NCBI GenBank assembly: GCA_008360955.1
Contig: LUCM01001815.1
Span: 160,191 to 224,190, forward strand
Reading direction: 5' to 3'
From: Fasciolopsis buskii
Lineage: Eukaryota > Platyhelminthes > Trematoda > Plagiorchiida > Fasciolidae
DNA: 64,000 nt
Shown here piece after piece: positions 25,317 through 37,110 of this stretch; the stretch's first letter is position 1; every line of letters begins with the position of its first letter. A model generated the notes under the pieces. It ran no database searches. It saw only the letters and a program-made list of their open reading frames with translations, and was not told where the DNA came from. The translations under genes and the position numbers were made by a program.

Positions 25317-26040
25317 AGTATACTTAGACTTTTTCCTGAATTGGCGAGTTGATCGCTCCGTATAATTGTCCGTTCGCGGAAACACCACTTGAGACGTGGT
25401 GAATATTCGCTACAACAGTTTCATACAACTTAAATTAGAGCAGTCGATTGACTACGAAAATGTTCTAAAACATAAGTATTCCAGTGAGTAAGTTGAAGCA
25501 GCTTCATATTACACTGACACGTCCAAATAGAACTTAATATGCGTTTGTACCGATACAAAAATGGAGTAGCCATGTCAACGTCTCTGGGACATTCTATTCG
25601 CGGATGGCCTTATGACAAAACTCAAAAATAGACGACTGCAGCCACGGCGTGGACTATTTTTTTTAATCTATTAAGGGCGTGTTGACGATATAATTTGCGT
25701 GACAGACGATACCGTCGATAGAACACATACTGTGCACAGCCAACAAAGTCCAGCGGGATATTAAATTCACATTAGAAACGAAATCAAATAACTGGGTATT
25801 ATACTTAGACGTTTGCCTGAATCGCCGGATTGATGGCTCCTCTCCATTTGTGTGCTTATCAATGGAGACATTTCAGTGGACGTCACTCATCACAGATTAT
25901 CTGGGCTGTCGATGAAATGAAACGACAAATTTTGTCAACATTCAAGCCACTTGTGCACTCACGCTTGACAGATGGCGTGCCGAATTCTATAGCTTCATTT
26001 TATGCCCATTTACTTCCCTGTTCCTGTGGGACTTTGCCTA
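25317..26040 (+). mobile_element. Penelope-like element mosaic (RT7 piece, then RT3-RT7)
   Basis: A first piece reads YLDFFLNWRVDRSV (25321), the LDV/RR.DG block of RT7. At about 25437 a new piece begins that aligns with the RT3 end of the 19.3-20.1 kb copy. It continues with KHKYSSEQVEAA (about 25466), YRYKNGVAMSTSLG (about 25547, RT4), VDDIICVTDD (25681, catalytic VDD intact), IKFTLETKSNN (about 25759), YLDVCLNRRIDGSS (25801) and MKRQILSTFK (about 25917). Frameshifts and stops lie between the blocks, so it is inactive although the Asp pair survives. No GIY-YIG end was recognised downstream. The junction at 25437 joins two fragments of the same family out of order. Confidence 0.75.
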
Positions 26041-27395
26041 TCGGCCACGCAATTAGACACTCATTCGAACGGGTTTATGAACATCCGGTTTGTCTAAACA
26101 CTATAGAGATCACAGCTATCACGATTGTTGTATGTCCACAAATGGTCGACTGCGGCTACGTAATGAATATTACTGAGGCGTTCCGAATAATCTGGGATAT
26201 AGTGCGAGGTCTTATATACAGCTGGGACTTTAAGCCTTTGTCTACACGCCCCCTTGTTTGGTGCCCCAAAACAGTTCATGGAAACGCTCCTGGGTCACAT
26301 GATCCTTTTAGGTTATCGAATACCCTGCAGAACTGAATCATCGACGTGAACCTTTTCCCCTCCTTCAGCCAGCAATTTCAACCGGGATCTCTTTCGCACA
26401 TGTATAAATAAACATACGCATACACACACACACGCACACACAGGTACACTCGCAACGTCGGAAAGGATTTGTTTATTAAAGCTGCAGCTCGTCATTCCCC
26501 CTCCGCTAAATTATATTCGGTGTTATGTCTGCATGAGTACAAATAACCCAATGCACCATATTTTTCGATAAACTCTGTGGTATGATTCGGGTGTATTCAA
26601 GATTAATGGATGCACGGTAGATCGAAAATCGAAAGAAGGGCCCATGCATTTTTATTTTGACTACTGACGGTTGGGGCAGTAGGCATGAAAATTGTTTGTA
26701 AATAAAACCAGCCTGCGACAGCCACCCCTGACTGACAAGAAACGATCTCTCTCTCTCACTGGAGAAAGTGGATTGCCTTGGTAATGATGCACGGAATTGT
26801 GATGACCAAGCTGATGATAGTTTTATCCTTCCTTACTTTCGCTCAACGGTTTGGACTCACTGGCATTTGCACACACGAGCTCCATGCATGCAAACTGGCA
26901 CATGTAATAATGGGCATTTTGGCGTGCCAGTTTGTTTGTCAGTGACCATTACTGACTCGTCAACTAATGAAGAAGCCGACGAGCTGTTGTGCAGCCAGAT
27001 CAACTTAGAGTGAACAGTATCCCATCGGGGCGGAACTCTAAAACTCATAGCTTGTAAACGAAACACTTAAGAGGAGGATTAAAGCTGAGACCGAAAACTC
27101 AACACGATGCCTATTTTATGAGCTCCTAAGTTTCACTGTAATGTTCCTGCACTTGGTACAAGTAAATGGTCATTTGGCGAAACCAGTGTGAAAAAGATAA
27201 TGCTTCATAGTTATTCTCGCATGGCATGGTCCCGTAAAATTTCAACTGAGTTTCAAGCAAAACTTTAACGCGGTTCACCTTGAACCCAAAAAGATTTACC
27301 GCTGGCGGAATAGGCCGCAGTGGCGAGCACTTTTATTCAATCGGAGCTAAGTTGCCTCAAAAATAATACAGTATACATGTGGCGGTTAATTGCAT
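26041..27395. other. Unrecognised stretch with CA repeat
   Basis: The 168-codon frame at 25830-26336 runs on from the PLE piece, but its last two thirds resemble nothing I know. The remainder has no recognised feature apart from the CA run at 26414-26442. Confidence 0.4.
26414..26442. repeat. CA dinucleotide repeat
   Basis: Imperfect CA run with a CG interruption. Confidence 0.85.
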
Positions 27396-27590
27396 TCCAT
27401 TTCACCGGTGGTGGCCAAACGAAAAAGGTCCTGTCGTTTGGACCCGAAGGTCGCGGGTTCGAATCCTCTCACCGCCGGTCAACTTCCCCACTTGGCAGCC
27501 GTCTGCTGGCCGCGGACCCCTTCCTGAAAATCGATGTACATTGTTGTTTCATTATTAAAGGAAGTATAAGGATAAAAGATAAAGAATAAA
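27396..27590 (+). mobile_element. tRNA-derived SINE, best-preserved copy
   Basis: The head (27405-27478, 74 bases) is tRNA-like. CCGGTGG at 27405 can pair over 7 bp with CCGCCGG at 27472 (one G-U), a box A-like TGGCCAAACG follows, GGTCC/GGACC gives a 5-bp anticodon-type stem, and the box B GGTTCGAATCC is perfect (about 27456). The tRNA-unrelated body (TCAACTTCCCCACTTGGCAG) and an A-rich tail with AAAGATAAAG end at about 27590. Body and tail recur at 45181-45357, 6670-6805 and 29393-29445. Such elements are Pol III transcribed and moved by a partner LINE. The 3' tail might tell which, but I see no clear match to the RTE end here. Confidence 0.85.
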
Positions 27591-27673
27591 AAGGATGGGG
27601 CGATTATTTCACCTATATGGCAGATATTTGAAGCTATTCTTTACAGAAGTCAGTCCGCACGCTTATGTTCAGG

Positions 27674-27709
27674 CTCGTGCGCGCATGTGTGCGTATGTGC
27701 GTGTGTGTA
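27674..27709. repeat. Alternating purine-pyrimidine tract
   Basis: GTGCGCGCATGTGTGCGTAT and following GT units: a strict purine-pyrimidine alternation of the sort that can adopt Z-DNA. No other feature depends on it. Confidence 0.6.
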
Positions 27710-27879
27710 GCAGTGCGAAATTGTGATCAGCACAGTCAATCAAGTTTCCACACTCAATCGTCAAAGTAATCCTATGAGGTGGTTTTCTCTCCCCGACGGA
27801 GTATCCATTTTCGAACAGCTTGTAAACTGGAAAAAAGCAGCAACTTCATTACTTGGCACTTGTTAATTATAAGTACGTT

Positions 27880-28305
27880 TTTTAATAGCAGGAGATTAGA
27901 CATTATTTCACGAAATTATTTATCATATGATATCAAATTTGGACTCACTGTTAGGAAAATATGGAATCACCGTTTACCTGTTTCATTCTTTTTAGGAATC
28001 ATTAGTGAGAAGTCATCTATAAGTAGGGGTCTACTGTTGTGTTTTGGAGACCGTGGATGTGCAAATCACTGACGTATAGGTGCAACATCATCAAGTAATG
28101 AAGTTCGACAAACCGTTGACAGCCCACGGTAGCGCAAAAGCTGAGACGTTTCACTGGCAATCTCTCATTCCGTGTTACTTTCCCTAGTCGGAATTGGTGG
28201 ATATGCACAGTTGATAATTCCTAACAAGGAAGAAGCAGTTGATCATCACTTTCATGTCTTCCTAATGATCAGCTGAGATTTGATATCACTTAATGAATAA
28301 GTTCG
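27880..28305 (-). mobile_element. R1 inverted-repeat element, diverged copy
   Basis: Both terminal repeats are recognisable. The left (about 27880-27995) has GGAGATTAGACATTATTTCACGAAA, CATATGATATC, TGTTTCATTC and TTTTTAGGAATCATTAG. The right (from about 28216) has ATTCCTAACAAGGA and ends near 28305 with TGATATCACTTAATGAATAA. The interior runs opposite to the fresh copies (GTGCAAATCACTGACG..TAGGTGCAACATCAT at about 28059). The tRNA-like block (about 28120-28200) is degraded. Divergence from the fresh copies is perhaps 25-30%. Confidence 0.75.
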
Positions 28306-29019
28306 TCAAGATGCACTGAATGATAGCTAATCCTGTAAAAAAATAATTGGTAAACTGTCCCATGACGTGTAATTTCATTCTCTAAATTTTATTTGAAACA
28401 CTGATCGTTATGCGTGTCAAACCATTAGCTGATGTCCATGTCAGTCACTAGACTGCTTGATGCACTAGATAATGTAGTGATCCATTATATCACATAAAGT
28501 TCGTAATGGTTGTTATGCATCTACACCAGGTTCCCTACGTGGATTATCGTCCCACTGCCCTGTGGGTCAGACTTTCGAGTCAAAGGCTCCGGCTAGAGTT
28601 CCCAAAGGAAAACCTCGTCCGCCTGCTGGATAAGCGCGAGACATCGCTCTTCTAAATGTGACAATTTGCGTTAGTTGCAACCCCATTTGGGGTTCCATTG
28701 GGGTTCTGGTTGTTGCGCTTAAAGTTTAGGGGGCAAACGTTTCATTACCAGTCGGAGAGAGTTCGTCAGTGCATGTGCACTTTTTCTTCCAAAGACATCA
28801 AAATGGTTCAAAGTCAAAGCCAACGACAACCCTTTCAACAGGGAAGGACCCAACAATAGAGCTTTAGGCACTGACGATGTCACCTCCACTGCTGATGAAA
28901 AGTTTGCTATCTAAACGATAAACTCAGCAGTGGGAAACCGATGAAAAGCTCTCCTTCCTAAAGAGCACCTTGCTAATTTCAGCCATTTCTCGATCTGTTT
29001 GTTTTAACTGTCTCCTCCA
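28306..29019. other. Mostly unrecognised; short R2 remnant
   Basis: About 28540-28600 carries the R2 block CACTGCCCTGTGGGTCAGAC. An imperfect inverted repeat of about 50 bases lies near 28670-28725 (AACCCC..GGGGTT units). Nothing else recognised. Confidence 0.4.
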
Positions 29020-30900
29020 AAAGCTAAATCCTAGGACCCGGTGGATGGCGCTTCTTCCCTAATTTACTGAAAAAACACCAACCGTATTCCATCAGTACTG
29101 CAAAACAATGGAATACAAACACCGGAAGTTTTATCACGTCTTCATCTCCCAACGGTCGAGTTTCGGAGTCATGCGCCAGAACGGACTCCACAGATGAAGT
29201 GTAATCTCGACCTGTGACTGTTAGACGGATGTCACACTGATGCAAGAGAGGCTTCAAACTAGCAACAAATCAATCGGGCCTTCTGTAAGCGCGAAAACAC
29301 TTCACCTGATATACGACCACCAGGTGAGATACGACTGTCCAAGTAGTTAACCCTATCTGCTTCGGGACCAAGGTGATTGGGAATGCCTTGGCCTGTTCAT
29401 TGTTATTTCATTAATAAAGAAAGTAAGAAGACAAAAGATAATTCTTCCCGAGCAAGAACAAGGTTCGGTTATGAGTCAGTCCAGCATTACAACTGCGCTT
29501 TCCAGTTCGAAGGTCCAAAACCTATCCCAAGCGTATCGACATTATCGTTTAGACGATCGAGAGACACGTGCAATTTACTTGGATCTTCACTCAGTAGCAC
29601 GATATCATCCGCATATTGTAGACTAGACAGTTTCATGTCCACTTATATGCATATATCACGGATATCTCAGATGAGGATACGGTAACCATCATAATCAGAC
29701 CAGTGACAAAGTGGAACAAAGGGTGAAACTGCCAACCCTCAAAAACATTGCTTTCCGTGGTAAACTGGCCTGGGAAAACATCTTAACCGCGAACTCGACT
29801 TCCGTTCCTTTAGTAGATAGATTGGATAAGTAAAAAGGACTTCGCGGGCACACTTTTCAAAAAAGAATAATGTCACAGAATTGTACCGTTGATCAAGTTA
29901 GAGTGGTTTCCAAATAAAGGAAAAAAGGTACTGAATCTGTAAAAAGTGTGCCTGCATTCTAAAATTTGCTGCAAAGTGAGCAATTTGACAACGCAACCTC
30001 TACCGGGTGGCGAAATATTGTGTCTGCGAAGTCTTATACCCGCGAAGTAGTTGGGGAGCGATGCTTACCAAACTAATCCTTCTGAGATTGGCAAATAAGA
30101 CTCGGTCACCTTTCCCGTAAATCGGTGCAATCACCAATTCACAAGTCTTCCGGAATCTATTCCCTTGCCCACATTGACCCCGGGAGGTTTATTAACCCCG
30201 ATGTTAACGTTAATTCACCATCCTTGAAAAAAGACGGAGACAAGTCACCTGATACAACTGCCTTATACTTTTTAAGAAAAGCTATCTCCTGGATCACCTT
30301 TGTTTCTGATGAAAGACTGGTGAGTACCAACAGTGGTTCACTTGCGGGTATACGTAGGGGACCCTCTGTGTCCGTAGGCCAACTGATCTGCTCCCTAAAA
30401 TCTTCTACTCAATAATCCAGCCGGCTCTCTTGACAGCGAATCACTGAGTCGCCCGATTCTTTTGTTATCAAACTTACGCTTGGTTTTTACAAACGAGTAT
30501 TCCTAACCAGTCGTTAACCGATGCGGCTGTCGCCGGCAGCTGCAGTATTTTCCATTTCCCTACGCATCCGAATACATCATCGCTCAAGGTCATTTTTCAG
30601 ACTCTCGGTCAGCTGATGTCTTAGGGATTTTCACATTTCGCTGGCTAAGACATCTCAGTGGTACGCATCTGCGAGCATCCAAAAGAGCAGCCGAAGTTGA
30701 AGATATCCGTTATTTCTGAGGTTCAAACAGACTAGATTTCTGTCTGGCAGTTGCCTCTGAGGGCAGGGCTTTTTTTGATTTTCTCCCAAGGTATGCTCAG
30801 ATCAAGCATATTTTGCTGTAATCACAATCGCTCCGAAAGCTCCGGCTAGAAGTGAAGCCGAGACATATCGTCTAGAATAAGTTGCCCAGTGTTTTATAAT
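29020..30900 (-). mobile_element. RTE-type retrotransposon relic, long minus-strand copy
   Basis: Reading the minus strand across frames gives a long RTE protein trace. It runs TSAALLDARRC (about 30690), KPSVSLITKESG, FREQISWPTDTEG (about 30390), IAFLKKYKAVVSGDLSPSFF (about 30270), CIGDCTD and LVSIA analogues, PGRGCVVKLLTLQQILECRH (about 29980), KSFLLIQSIY (about 29830), QFTTESNV, and LQYADDIVLLSEDPSKL (about 29610, the intact catalytic YADD). After an interruption come ISPGGRISGEVFSRLQKA (about 29310) and VTGRDYTSSVESVLAHDSET (about 29190). It covers from before the RT to the start of the C-terminal domain. Multiple stops and frameshifts make it dead, but it keeps YADD, unlike the copy at 2.8-4.3 kb. 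A SINE tail interrupts it at 29393-29445. Confidence 0.82.
29393..29445 (+). mobile_element. SINE tail remnant inserted in RTE copy
   Basis: CATTGTTATTTCATTAATAAAG..AGTAAGAAGACAAAAGATAA matches the tail of the SINE at 27530-27585. It sits between the RTE blocks PNLVLARE and the following NYLDSRISPGG, opposite in strand to the RTE copy. Only the tail is clear; the tRNA head is absent. Confidence 0.65.
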
Positions 30901-30949
30901 TGGTTTATCGCAGAGGCTAATTCTGGTGGCCACACCACCTTCATCATGA

Positions 30950-31440
30950 TCGTTCAGCGTTAAACAACAAGGCAAGCCTCACTGACCGCTGCCTTTCCCC
31001 AGAGTTACAAGTTTCTATAAAAAGAGTGAATATCCAAGGGGAACAGCAAGTGGACGTACACAGGCGGGAAAAGATAAGATGCCGCTGCAGCCAACACTCG
31101 AAACACAGCCTAATTGTACAGACGCACGTGTTTCCAATCATTTTGGTTCGATAGAAAGTGATAAAACGTTTGCCACTGTTCACGGTTCACTGCCATATTC
31201 TTAAGTGTCTCCAGCCGGTTAGTTGACGGGTCATTCGGACCCCAACCACGAAGACGTGAGACACCTACTTTACCTAAGTTCGCTGTGCATTTCCTTATCC
31301 CACGTTGCCACGTCATCCGTTGATCTCAACTTGGCTCCTTCCACTCCGTAGAAGGAAAACAAAATAGGGCACGACATGGTAGAGAAGTGTTCACCATGCG
31401 CAACACGTGACCCAACCAGCATCTTGATTCTGGTTCAACT
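30950..31440 (-). mobile_element. RTE-type retrotransposon, C-terminal fragment (second copy)
   Basis: On the minus strand CWLGHVLRM (about 31405) is followed by the frame at 31110-31316, which contains MTWQRGIRK, VSRLRGWGPNDPSTNRLETL and YHFLSNQ. This is the conserved C-terminal end of the same RTE family as above (and as LTSGLICVG.. at 4.1 kb). In minus-strand order this C-terminus comes before the N-terminal trace of the copy ending at 29020, so these are two copies head to tail or a rearrangement. Confidence 0.8.
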
Positions 31441-33869
31441 CCAATCCACCTAATCAAGCCTGAATGACCAAATGGCCTCGGGCCGGTCAACACCACCGTT
31501 GTTTCTCTATCGTAAATAATTTACATGGGTGCCATCGGATTGAAACAAAACTACCGTTTTCCTCTTCATCTTTTTAGTTCATTGTCTCTCCGTTGTTCGC
31601 TGCTTGATGCTACACACCCGCTCGTTTCGGAGCGTGAACACTTTCTGTTCAACCGCGAAGTGTGCTTTGCTGATTCCGTATTTGGCCTCTGGCTTGCAGA
31701 CTACTGATCCGTTGCCCATGGGACATTCGACTGAGTTCAATCGAGTCTCTTGGTCTGTCTTTTTTCCCAGCCTCGATCGGGCGTCACTACGATAGGAGAC
31801 TTCGGACAGAACAAAATGAATTTAAACCTTTTGGTACCGACTCACTTCGCATGCCGTACTTGTGATGTTCTTAGTTAGTGCATCCAAAATCTACGGACCG
31901 AAATAGTGAAAAACGGGAGCAAAGAAAAACTTTTCAGTCTCTCACGCCAACATAAACATGTAAAGAAACTGCCTTTGTGTGCAGTGCGCAGGCTAGACAG
32001 CGAAATCTCCGTATGCTGTCGCGTCCAAACTGAACGATACCCAGTTGAATTCGAAACACGTGAGCGATCTAAGATTTGGTCGGGCCTCAAACATGGTGGC
32101 TTCACTTTTCGCTTGATCAGGCAAGTGCCCTAGGACGAACTGTGCCCATCACAACCATTCATGGGCTCACTAATGGAGGTTCTCGGCAAAATCGGGAGCC
32201 AAATAAACGAGGTAAGATGAGTTAAGCCTTTCCATAAATAAGATGATGATTAGAGGACAAAAAGAATGGGATGTAAGCATTAATCATACTGGCAGTATTT
32301 CTTGCGCCACGCAGATTGACCATTTTATTTTCAGACAATCTTCGCTGAGCGACAGAGCTGAGTTGCTCCTGTTTAACGGGCCCGGTATCAGTTTGTCAGC
32401 ACATTGCGATGAGCTCAAATGATTACATCCTGAGAAAAAGAGACCTACACCGTCTACTGTGAGGAGACTGATGATCATGGTCGTGAAGACTGGTTCCATT
32501 CATCGTAGGCGGCATTCAGTGATCCGCGGGCCGATACTAGGTGAACGAATCAAAGTCACTCAAACAGCGGCCTAGTTTGTGTGAAGATAATATCTTTTTA
32601 GACAAAGCTGCGGTAGAGTAGATCACATGGAATTCCTTCCGATACTGCGTGGTTTTCCGACATTATTTTGAGGTCCCCTTTTTGTTATTTCTCGTTCTCT
32701 TTTCCTCTTTCGAATAGATGATGCTGTCAGTTAGTAACCAAAACCAAAACGCGCTGGTGCGAGGTTAATGGTTGAAAAAACTGAACTGAATCGTTTTGTG
32801 TCTGATTGTTTAAGCATCAAGTAATCAAATGATTTTTCGTTCTTAATCTGATACGTTTGACTCTTGGACGAACGAGGAACTTGAGCTCTGTGCCATGGCT
32901 GATAAGCTGTATCTCGAGTCTCAGTACGTACAAAACGATAGAAAAGCCGGTTGAGCCGCATATTATTCATTTTTCTGCTGAAGGAATTTGTTCGACCATC
33001 TACATAGTACTTACAAGCATAACCATCAGCACTTCCATTAGACTAGTCCATTAAATTAGGTGGATTAATCCACTCCTTCCGGATCCGTGAAGTACAAGCG
33101 TGATAGAATACAATAACTCAGATCAATAGAGGTGAAACAACCGGTAACCATTCGGTTCATTTGTGATCGGTTTTGGGAATTAAACGCAATTCACAAACTC
33201 AGCTATCTGAGTGGTTGACTTAGTGTCTTATTCAAGCCTAATAAATAAAATGAGCTGCTGTCGCTATAATGGCAGCATGTTATTTCAGGCACCAAACTGG
33301 AAAAAAGCTTCTTGTCTAATATTAATCCAGACAAAATGAATTGGCTAATCAACGCTTCGTCAAAGTCCATACTTTCAAGGGAATGACAATGGTAAAACGG
33401 GCGTGCTAAAAGTGGTTCAGCTCACACTTGAATTGATGGGCTTGATAAATGACGTTAACACCGCCCGAACGAGTTTCAGTGTGTCACGGTCGTCAGCTCA
33501 AGCCAGACTCGGATGCGCAGCCGAGGCGGGCTTGCCCGAATGTCAAATCAGACCAATCGTCCATCATGACTGAGGTCTGCTGCCACGTTAGGTGAGCCCC
33601 GTGTGAGTTGGCTCCGGGTTGACCGGCTAATCACACTGCTAGTCCTGTCAGTAGGAGCCCAAGCGTATCGGGCGCCCGAGTGGCTAACTGGAACCCATTT
33701 GACCTGCAGCACACAAAAACGCACTGGACGTGATCATGGCCACTCACAAATTAGAAAATGGATCAAACACTCTACATCCTGTCGAAACTTGTACAGATGA
33801 ACTCAGTGAACTCCGGCTCATGAATCCACAATCGTGACTCACATGTATCGACTTTTATCACTGCAACAA
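31441..33869. other. Unrecognised stretch
   Basis: Possibly more of the second RTE copy near 31441-31520, too degraded to read. The rest has no recognised coding or repeat match. A GC-richer patch at about 33470-33740 resembles nothing I can name. Confidence 0.4.
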
Positions 33870-34010
33870 TGTGCATCCCGTGCCCACAAATCAGATCGGA
33901 CTTGCCACTAAACTCACTACGGCCACCGTGCTGCGGGTCAAGCCCGCCACGCCGACTGTCAGGATGAAATGCAGAAACCACCTGGCCACCTGTACGCTCT
34001 TGTATCTTAG
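33870..34010 (-). repeat. Possible diverged tRNA-like short repeat
   Basis: The minus strand reads GGTGGCCAGGTGGTTTC (box A-like), then about 30 bases later GCGGGCTTGACCCGC (box B-like, poorly conserved), in an otherwise open frame of 80 codons. The GC content rises locally. It could be an old tRNA-derived SINE of a different family. No second copy was seen in the window, so support is weak. Confidence 0.28.
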
Positions 34011-34939
34011 TCAAGTGGGTTCACGTGTCCACTTTAGCGTGGTGCTTTGGAAGATAAGACCACAAGGAGAAGCTCACGTCAAAATAAGAGTGGTTGCTAT
34101 AGTATAGTATTTTAGGCGTTTTTGGTTGGCAGTACTCATGGTAGTTATTGCCACGGTTAACAGTGGACAAAAGTGAAAACGCGGGAGTTTCCACGACACT
34201 TGAATGAATACGTTTGATTGTACACGGCAGTGAGGACTGCTGAAATACATGTTTGCTGCTTAAACTCGGGGTTCTCCTCACCAAAAGGTTACACTAGAAA
34301 CTTTTTAAAAAGTTTTTATTTGTCTCACTAATTCTTTCATTTAAATTTGATCCGTAACAGTTTCAGCTGAAAGCATCAGTGTGGCCATCTCAAGACACTG
34401 GACTGTAAGCAAACGATCAGGGTTTTCCGTATTGTTTTTGTCCTAACAACCACTAACGTTATCCGGTGGATGATTGAATTTAGATTCTAGAAAGTTCCTT
34501 TGAACAAAATCGACAAAAATTTGTTTCGACCGTACCTGTGATCATGACAGGCCATCATAATGAACACGATTGCGGTGACTTAATTTCACCTCATCAAATT
34601 AGCACTCGAGCCAGCGTTCTCCTAACGTCGTTTGTCTGAGTCTTGCACATTCACATTCACATTCAGTTCAGGCGTGTTCTGACTTCCTCTCTGGTCAGTC
34701 ACAAAGCTACACTAGCTTCGTTTGAACTGACTTATCCATGTGTAGAAAGTCTACAGCATGGTTGGTAATGCGTTTCAATGCCCAAACAACGGGTGGAATG
34801 GATCCACAATTGAAGGTTTGCTAATGTGACCTGTTTTTCGATCCCAGATTTTGACGAGGATGAGGCTGTAGGCTGATGAGTCGATAGAGTCAAATTGTCA
34901 GACTATGCAATAGGCTGACAAATGTCAGCTACAGACAAG

Positions 34940-35310
34940 TTATTCTGACGTGAGGCTACTAGCTGATGCCAAAATTGCAAAGCCCCTTTGTTTCGGTCCT
35001 ATGAATCACGTGATAATGAGGACGGATGATGTATTGCAAACAAGATTGACCGACAAGTCTGGCTGCATTCAGGCAAACGGCGCACGGGCTAAAGACCTGA
35101 GCGACCCCATACCAGTCAGCACGATGGGATACGCAATACTGGCCGTAAGTCTGGGACAACAGGAAATCGGTCTGATTCGTGACAAGCTCAGAGGCGAACG
35201 GGGACGGAAATCAAGGTGACGGTCAAAAACGGGGCAATCTGCCTGATAGAGGAAGGGGGCGGTGGCGACCAGCCATTGAGTCTCGTCCTGCGTGGATATA
35301 TATAGACCTT
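34940..35310 (+). repeat. R3 interspersed repeat, copy a
   Basis: Shares a long ordered alignment with minus-strand copies at 55990-56350 and 61270-61690. In one frame copies a and b read alike: KIA.P.CFGP..H, .RTD.V..T.L(T/S)DK. Downstream GGGACAACAGGAAATCGGTC aligns with the other copies. Copy-to-copy identity is perhaps 65-70%. Class unknown. Confidence 0.65.
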
Positions 35311-36899
35311 TTGATCATGCCCAACAGAAGAAACAGTTTTGTTGAACAGCGAGAGATCATCCTGGATAGTTCTCGCTAGATTAAGGCCGGTGGGATAGAA
35401 CTAGGATTGAGATGACTGACTGAAACTGCTAGAGTTACCGATCGCGGTAACCAGATTTTAAAACAAAAAGGCAGTATCAGTTAGGAGAAACTATCAGTAA
35501 AATAAGGATGAAAAAATGTGCAATAAAAATGAGAAGTGAAAATGGGTCCTGTAATGATGAATTAGCGATTAAACGACTGTTGTTTTAATTCAATGAGATA
35601 TTGTGATGCATTCCAGACCAACTAGTGTCCCTATTTAAAATTACGTTTATTTATCCCGTAGTGGTACTTGGTATTTAATTTGACAAGCATCTAACACTAA
35701 TAAGTGGCATCTAGTTAGATCAGTCTTGCACATGGTGACTGAGCGCTTTTCCTCGGTGTAATAAACACATGATGAACTAATTCGTAGATGAACCCAATTG
35801 TACGATTTTTGGCTATGGTCCTTCATTTCCTAGTAAAACATCAGCTTTATAACTTATGCACGTGATAGATCAACAACTTCATCTGTTCTATCAAGTTTGT
35901 TCGCGAGCACTTTGTAATGCTGCACGCATCGGCCTGTACCCGCTTCGAATTACCAGACTTGCTTAGATCACGTGAGTGAAATTCTAAATCAGCTGATTAT
36001 TATTACAAAATGTAGTTCACTTTGTAATCTACACAGAGTACACGAGAACAATGAAAACTCGCTTAAGTGTTATCATTTTGTGCACTCGTACATAAGGCTT
36101 CGGCTCCGTATCAATTACTTTTTGTCGTGTTTCAACATCAACCTATCATAATGGCTAAACATCGAACGATCAAGATGACACACCGATTGACGTGGATGAA
36201 ATTCTTAAAATGTGTTAGCTCATCACGTCGAAATCAAGCACGTTTCGCTCTCGTCATCGTGCAATTCTGTTTCGAGGGCAAAACGATCAGGGGATCATGT
36301 TTTACTAGGTAAATATGTCAATAGGGTCGGTGTTGAAGTATCACAAAGGTAAAAGGAAGTCCCCGAATCATTATCAAAATAACTATCGATGCATATATAC
36401 ACTCGCATTTGCGCCAAAAAAACCATACATCGTTGTGGTATGTCCAGACAACTTGTTCAACGATAGATATTAGTTGGCGGATTTTATCAACTAGCGAAAT
36501 GACCCAAATATTGTGTGTTTTGGTGCTCATTCGAACCCTAGCTCAGACGCCTTGTTTACTTCCCCTAAAATTGCAGTCGAGAATTATCAAATTTCTAATT
36601 TATCTTGCCTATGATGGTCAAATACTCGGAAGTTCATGTGTTCGTGTCCTACGGCAGTTGGTAACTCGCCTGGCAGGCTCGAATCTTCTCCCGTTCGGTA
36701 TATTGTTGATCCTGATTTATTGAGTTCACTTCTGCATTGTTCCAAAATTTAGTTTAGGTAATTAATCAGGTGTTTTTTTATCGATTTTTCGCCCAATTGT
36801 TGAACATTTTTGATGCAGTGAACATTGATTAGAGGTTTTATAAGCTGCCTATTGCGATCGCTGGCTCTAGTGGCCTCAAAAGGTCCCCTCTCGATTCTG
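35311..36899. other. Unrecognised stretch
   Basis: No gene or repeat recognised. A box B-like GGCTCGAATCT at about 36677 lacks a tRNA context. Confidence 0.45.
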
Positions 36900-37110
36900 G
36901 CTCAGTTCCACCATGTTTAATAATAAGAATGATCAATTGTCTCTGGCCGATCGATTTATATGGGTCTGCTCAGGTTAAATCTGATTGGCTGATTCCCCCT
37001 TGTTTCTCGGGCTCATTGTCTCGTATTCGGTCGTTATTTCGACCGTCCCCCCCGGGCGCATTTCGATTCAGATTATCTATAATTTGCCCCCAAATTACGG
37101 TGAACAGTTG
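36900..37110 (-). repeat. R3 interspersed repeat, copy d (3' part)
   Basis: The minus strand ends like copies b and c: GACAATGAGCCCGAGAAAC, then CAGCCAATCAGAT, AACCTGAGCAGACCCATATAA. Copy b ends AACCTGAACATACCCATATAA, which fixes the common 3' end of the family near CCCATATAA. Confidence 0.55.

Noticed and set aside
25830..26336. 168-codon frame as a host gene
   Set aside because: Its start overlaps the PLE RT7 block in another frame, and the rest resembles nothing; most likely chance openness in and beyond the relic.
36650..36690. Box B-like GGCTCGAATCT with TTGGTAACTCGCC upstream
   Set aside because: The two boxes are too close for a tRNA, and stems do not pair.
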